A stretch of DNA of 64,000 bases from NCBI RefSeq assembly GCF_049446075.1, contig NZ_JBMSEB010000001.1, positions 310,001 through 374,000 of the forward strand, written 5' to 3'. The stretch comes from Humibacter sp049446075 (GTDB taxonomy: Bacteria; Actinomycetota; Actinomycetes; Actinomycetales; Microbacteriaceae). Both the position numbers and the translations under genes were made by a program. Below, piece by piece: positions 63,759 through 64,000 of this stretch. The first letter of the stretch is position 1. Every line of letters begins with the position of its first letter. Below the pieces are notes generated by a model, which had not been told where the DNA came from, did not search any database, and saw only the letters and a program-made list of their open reading frames with translations.

Positions 63759-64000
63759 TCAGTCGAAGGCGCCGAGTCGGATGAGTGGAACCTTTTGCTC
63801 CTCGGGTGTGAAGGATCCGTGCTGGCCGACCATGGTGCGCGCCTTCGCGCTCTCCGGCTTCGAGTCGTAGTACGCCACGCGGGCCCTCGCTGCCACCAGC
63901 ACGTTGCCGATCCGCGGCGACACCTCTGCGTCGACCTGTGGACCGAACCACCCGGCCTCGATCGCCTCCGCACGCGTGGCCACCCATGCCCTGTGGCCCT
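63759..64000 (-). CDS. Alkaline-phosphatase-family / nucleotide pyrophosphatase protein (C-terminal fragment)
   Basis: Only the last 80 or so residues are in the window; the gene continues past 64000. The visible end reads TRAEAIEAGWFGPQV, SPRIGNVLVAARARVAYYD and MVGQHGSFTPEEQKVPLI, which is the C-terminal part of actinobacterial alkaline phosphatase/type I phosphodiesterase family proteins; the His in GQHGS is a metal-site residue of the family. This gene often sits next to sepH. The substrate cannot be judged from the fragment. The stop is at 63759-63761, 34 bases from the sepH end (convergent). Confidence 0.85.
   Translation of the reverse strand, partial: GHRAWVATRAEAIEAGWFGPQVDAEVSPRIGNVLVAARARVAYYDSKPESAKARTMVGQHGSFTPEEQKVPLIRLGAFD

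Overview
The window is high-GC chromosomal DNA from an actinobacterium, most likely of the family Microbacteriaceae. The evidence is the many GTG starts, the 4-base ATGA/GTGA gene junctions, and a set of actinobacterial marker genes (DUF3000, DUF3093, DUF3159, DUF3710, DUF4193, sepH, GlnR-type regulation, a Rel (p)ppGpp enzyme). Codon and dinucleotide habits such as frequent GGATGCC point the same way. The genus cannot be fixed from sequence alone. Most of the window is conserved housekeeping backbone.

Layout, left to right. 1-2168 is the pyrimidine operon pyrR-pyrB-pyrC (minus strand, pyrC cut by the window edge), with a PyrR-binding-loop-like leader. 2169-5021 is a small accessory patch: a DUF222/HNH endonuclease, a frameshifted GNAT acetyltransferase and a DsbA-like lipoprotein. 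5064-14884 is a minus-strand series alaS-ruvX-mltG-aroE-aroC-aroK-aroB-aroQ-efp-nusB, covering shikimate synthesis, translation factors and peptidoglycan trimming. 14938-16485 holds two small membrane proteins and rpsD, whose 3' end is triplicated as a 55-bp tandem repeat. 16760-30368 is rarA, a cyclophilin, a DUF349 protein, an AbiEi-like protein, rel, a rhodanese, secF-secD-yajC, ruvB-ruvA-ruvC and the YebC-type regulator gene.

30591-38416 is the most unusual region: nine tightly overlapping plus-strand genes. They encode a receiver-domain/PIG-L deacetylase fusion, an ATP-grasp ligase, a PHP phosphoesterase, a processive family 2 glycosyltransferase, a 58-residue membrane peptide, two stand-alone receivers, a membrane histidine kinase and a pyridoxal kinase. 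I read it as a two-component-controlled amino-glycan or envelope-modification module, in which phosphorylation may act directly on the deacetylase. It sits between yebC and the HIT-thrS pair, where many actinobacteria carry pgsA and pdxS/pdxT genes.

38440-42365 contains a HIT hydrolase, thrS and a membrane-anchored esterase. 42510-43224 is a tRNA cluster: Gly-GCC, Cys-GCA and Val-GAC on minus, Val-CAC on plus, with clear hairpin terminators. 43237-44630 is an ammonium transporter with a GlnR-like box. 44725-49375 is zapE, a sulfurtransferase-sufE pair, a second membrane-anchored hydrolase and a DUF3000 protein. 49368-53992 is RNase D and the fadA-fadB beta-oxidation pair. 54054-64000 is a RibD/DHFR-like reductase, dxs, aconitase with a palindromic operator, DUF3159-DUF3710-dut, DUF3093, DUF4193, sepH and the end of an alkaline-phosphatase-family gene.

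Across the window there is also a small family of structured intergenic repeats (near 18.2, 28.9 and 45.9 kb). Several starts look leaderless (a TANNNT box 6-7 nt before the start codon). No CRISPR array, insertion sequence, prophage or rRNA gene was seen.
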